Source: an uncultured Alphaproteobacteria bacterium (GTDB taxonomy: Bacteria; Pseudomonadota; Alphaproteobacteria; RF32; CAG-239). From it: 64,000 nucleotides of DNA. The stretch lies in contig CALXPO010000012.1 of assembly GCA_944390315.1 (NCBI GenBank), positions 1-64,000 of the forward strand. Reading direction: 5' to 3'. This document shows positions 61,628 through 64,000 of the stretch, in pieces. Position numbers and translations under genes: made by a program. Positions within the stretch are counted from its first letter, which is position 1; every line of letters begins with the position of its first letter. The notes under the pieces are model-generated. The model was not told where the DNA came from and did not search any database. It was given only the letters and a program-made list of their open reading frames with translations.

Positions 61628-63064
61628 TTAAAAAGAGAAATCAAAGTCAGTATTTGTTTCTTGAGCATCATAAGGCGGGGTATAGCGGAGAGTTCTGCCG
61701 AAGATAATTTGCTCGCCTTCGGCTTGATTTTTGCCGAAGATAAGCGGTGGGTTAGAATCATAGACCAAGGCAGCGCTTTCAATGGATCCCTCGGGTAAAG
61801 CCGTGGCAAATTTTTTGGATGCCATATCGACAACGACATCTCCGTTTGTCGTAATTTCCATGATATCTAAGCTATGTTCATTCTTACCGTCGGGCAAAAT
61901 ACGAAACATTCCGCTGATACCGAAGAAGCCGTCTTCGGTGGTAATGGCGGCGTCTATATTTTTAGGATTTGCTTTGGCAAGGGCCGAAGCTAAAGCTACG
62001 GCATCATAAGCAAAAGCGTATAAAGTTTGCGGATATTCATTGAACAAAGAATAATATCTTTGGTTAAAATAAGCCTTGTGAGTTCGGCTCATTGAGGGAT
62101 ACCAGCTGCCGATAAGGGTAGATTCTTTGTTCAAACGTGTATTTTCCCAAACGGAGGTTCCCAAAAACTTGACTTGCGGAGCAAAAACGTCGTAGTAACC
62201 AAACATAGCTACGGCGGATTTTAATTTTGCACCTGATTCCGGAATTAAAACGGCATCAAAATCGACTTCACCGTCAGTATCTTTAACGCTAAGTCTTTTG
62301 AGTTGTTGAGCAGCGTTAATATCGCCTTTGGCAGCCAGTGCTTTTAAGCGATTTTTTTCTTTTGTAACGGATTGACTTCTTTTTTCATAGTCGCTGAGTT
62401 GGCTGATAATTTCCGAAAAGTCAGTTGTTTGCGGTGAATAAAAAGCGATTCTTACAACTTTTGCATTACTGCCGGCGGTACGTTTGACGGCGGCGCGAGC
62501 AACAGCCAGACCGGTTGCGTTATCAGGAACAAGTAAAGCAAAATTGCGTCGACCTTTGGCAACGGCATAGCCGATAATACGATTAACTTGTTCTTCGACC
62601 AACAATCCCAAAGTATAAACCTGACTTTGCAGGACGCTTGCATCGGAAGAAAAAGCAACAACGGGAATACCGTAAGATTTTGTAATCGGAGAAATTGCTT
62701 TGACCGAAGAACTGGTTAGGGGACCGATAATCAATTGTGCTTTTTGTTCAATAGCGTTATCAACGGCAGCCTCGGCACCTTCGGGAGAACTTTGGGTATC
62801 ATAGAACTGTAAAATTAAATTGTCATTGTTCATATCTTCAAGAGCCATCAAAGCAGCTCGTTTTAAGCCTTGACCGTAGCGAGAGGCGCTGCCGCTCAAA
62901 GGCAACAACACACCGACTCTGAAACTTCCTTGAGTTTCAAAGGCTTCATCTTCCAAGTTCATGGTGTTACTTTTATTATCGCTGCCCGAAATGATTGATA
63001 CCGAACGACAACTCATAAGCAATATGAGCATTGTCAAAGCACAAAACTTTTTAAACACTTGCAA
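61628..63064 (-). CDS. LppC-like penicillin-binding protein activator, lipoprotein
   Basis: 478 residues. A signal peptide ends with the lipobox LLMSC (Cys near 19). The rest is a periplasmic-binding-protein fold of the LppC/Leu-Ile-Val-binding type: FRVGVLLPLSGSASRYGQGLKRAALMA, LIIGPLTSSSVKAI, LLVPDNATGLAVARA, DAVLIPESG and ALYAFAYDAVALASALAK. LpoA-type proteins activate class A PBPs from the outer membrane. The divergent pairing with rsmI is the standard context. Confidence 0.88.
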   Translation of the reverse strand: MQVFKKFCALTMLILLMSCRSVSIISGSDNKSNTMNLEDEAFETQGSFRVGVLLPLSGSASRYGQGLKRAALMALEDMNNDNLILQFYDTQSSPEGAEAAVDNAIEQKAQLIIGPLTSSSVKAISPITKSYGIPVVAFSSDASVLQSQVYTLGLLVEEQVNRIIGYAVAKGRRNFALLVPDNATGLAVARAAVKRTAGSNAKVVRIAFYSPQTTDFSEIISQLSDYEKRSQSVTKEKNRLKALAAKGDINAAQQLKRLSVKDTDGEVDFDAVLIPESGAKLKSAVAMFGYYDVFAPQVKFLGTSVWENTRLNKESTLIGSWYPSMSRTHKAYFNQRYYSLFNEYPQTLYAFAYDAVALASALAKANPKNIDAAITTEDGFFGISGMFRILPDGKNEHSLDIMEITTNGDVVVDMASKKFATALPEGSIESAALVYDSNPPLIFGKNQAEGEQIIFGRTLRYTPPYDAQETNTDFDFSF

Positions 63065-63145
63065 TTTTCCCCAAAATATAAAACAATTATAACCGCAATT
63101 TAATAGAAAAATACAGTCTTGTAAAGGGGCAGAAACGGAATAAAA

Positions 63146-63988
63146 ATGAAAAAAGGTTTATATGTGGTTGCAACACCGATAGGCAATTTGGGAGATATTT
63201 CCGAAAGAGCAAAAGAAGTGTTGTCTGAGGCCAAATATGTTGCTTGCGAAGATACCCGCGTCAGCAAAAAACTTTTTTCTTTACTGGGAATAAGTTTGGA
63301 TAAAAATTTTATGACTTACGAAGACCACAGTGAAGAAGAACGTGCGCAAGGAATAATAGACATTATAACGACAAAAGACGAAGCGGTTGCTCTGATAAGC
63401 GATGCCGGTTCTCCGCTTATTTCCGACCCCGGATACAAACTGGTCAGAAAATGTCGGGAGCAGGGTGTTGCGGTTTATACCGTTCCCGGTTGTTGCGCCG
63501 TTGTTTCGGCTCTGCAACTTTCGGGTTTACCGACCAATCGTTTTATGTTTGCCGGCTTTATTCCCAACAAAGATAAAGCTCGTTTGGATTTGTTCAAAGA
63601 ACTGGCCTCAATAGATACGACTTTGGTTTTTTACGAAACTGCGCCGCGCTTGCAAAAGACATTAACGGCGGCAGCCGAAATTTTTGGCAACAGAGAGATG
63701 GCGGTTGCGCGCGAAATAACCAAAATGTACGAAGAATGTGTTAACGGTACGGCATCGGAATTAGCGGATCATTTTGAGCAAAATCCGCCCAAAGGCGAAA
63801 TTGTTTTAATGGTTGCACCGCCGGAAGAAAATGAAAATAATCAAGTCGATTTGGAAGAATTACTGCGTGAAAAATTAAGATTGATGCCGTTAAAGACCGC
63901 CGTTAAAGAAATTGTTTCCGCATACGGACTAAACAAAAACGAAGTCTATCGACAGGCGGTGGAAATCAAAAATGAAAGCGAGAACTAA
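63146..63988 (+). CDS. rsmI: 16S rRNA (cytidine-1402-2'-O)-methyltransferase RsmI
   Basis: 280 residues. The tetrapyrrole methylase fold shows LYVVATPIGNLGDISERAKEVL, CEDTRVSKKL, ALISDAGSPLISDPGYKLVR, LSGLPTNRFMFAGFIP and FYETAPRLQKTL. It adds the 2'-O-methyl group on C1402 of 16S rRNA. It is divergent from the lppC-like gene, and the sequence runs on to the window edge, where yraN would be expected but is not seen. Confidence 0.96.
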   Translation: MKKGLYVVATPIGNLGDISERAKEVLSEAKYVACEDTRVSKKLFSLLGISLDKNFMTYEDHSEEERAQGIIDIITTKDEAVALISDAGSPLISDPGYKLVRKCREQGVAVYTVPGCCAVVSALQLSGLPTNRFMFAGFIPNKDKARLDLFKELASIDTTLVFYETAPRLQKTLTAAAEIFGNREMAVAREITKMYEECVNGTASELADHFEQNPPKGEIVLMVAPPEENENNQVDLEELLREKLRLMPLKTAVKEIVSAYGLNKNEVYRQAVEIKNESEN

Positions 63989-64000
63989 GGGAAAACTGGC

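Overview
The window is one contiguous piece of an AT-rich bacterial chromosome. The gene families and gene order point to an alphaproteobacterium: rho, mnmE, mnmG, rsmG, parA and parB in that order, alphaproteobacterial-type AddB/AddA, a short HprK kinase, a mitofilin-like protein divergent from tsaD, and a penicillin-binding-protein activator divergent from rsmI. The many lineage-specific small membrane proteins suggest one of the low-GC host-associated (gut-type) lineages, but that placement is inference. There is no phage, no complete insertion sequence and no CRISPR array.

Layout. 0-3.7 kb: the end of tuf, then rpmH, rnpA, yidD, yidC and engB (translation and membrane insertion). 3.7-6.1 kb: an orphan gene, a tRNA-Arg whose 3' end and terminator are duplicated 292 bp away, and a lipoprotein. 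6-10.4 kb, minus strand: the elongation genes mreC, mreD, mrdA and rodA. 10.5-22.9 kb: htpG with a heat-shock-type promoter, a ferredoxin, typA, rph, rdgB, addB, addA and trxA. 22.9-26.4 kb: two paralogous membrane proteins and a DMT-like transporter. 26.4-31 kb: ftsK, a degenerate HIT protein, fabD and fabG. 31-33.5 kb: small membrane proteins, including a recently duplicated gene. 33.7-39.3 kb: nth, tsaD, a mitofilin-like gene, an ADP-dependent sugar kinase-like gene (an archaeal-type family), dnaQ and coaE.

39.28-39.77 kb is a gene-free, very AT-rich stretch that I read as the chromosomal origin. It holds seven DnaA-box-like sites and three exact TTAA-N7-TTAA sites (CtrA-box pattern) at 22-23 bp intervals. 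To its right come rho, mnmE, mnmG, rsmG, parA and parB. Two exact parS sites lie inside the mnmG and rsmG coding sequences. Accessory genes (membrane protein pair plus HAD phosphatase; HD protein plus two PHP proteins) interrupt this block.

52.5-64 kb: a membrane-anchored nuclease-like protein, tsaE, hprK, mlaE, mlaF, radA and cvpA on the plus strand. On the minus strand are an ankyrin-like secreted protein, recR, ybaB, dnaX, the 4.5S SRP RNA and an LppC-like lipoprotein; rsmI follows on the plus strand.

The main unexplained signal is an intergenic repeat of about 135 bp that folds into five consecutive hairpins. Four copies are present: two good ones (25.29 and 41.03 kb), one partly decayed (49.92 kb) and one decayed and inverted (0.24 kb). 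They lie at the edges of accessory insertions in otherwise conserved gene order, and may be a non-autonomous transposable element or a structured RNA.
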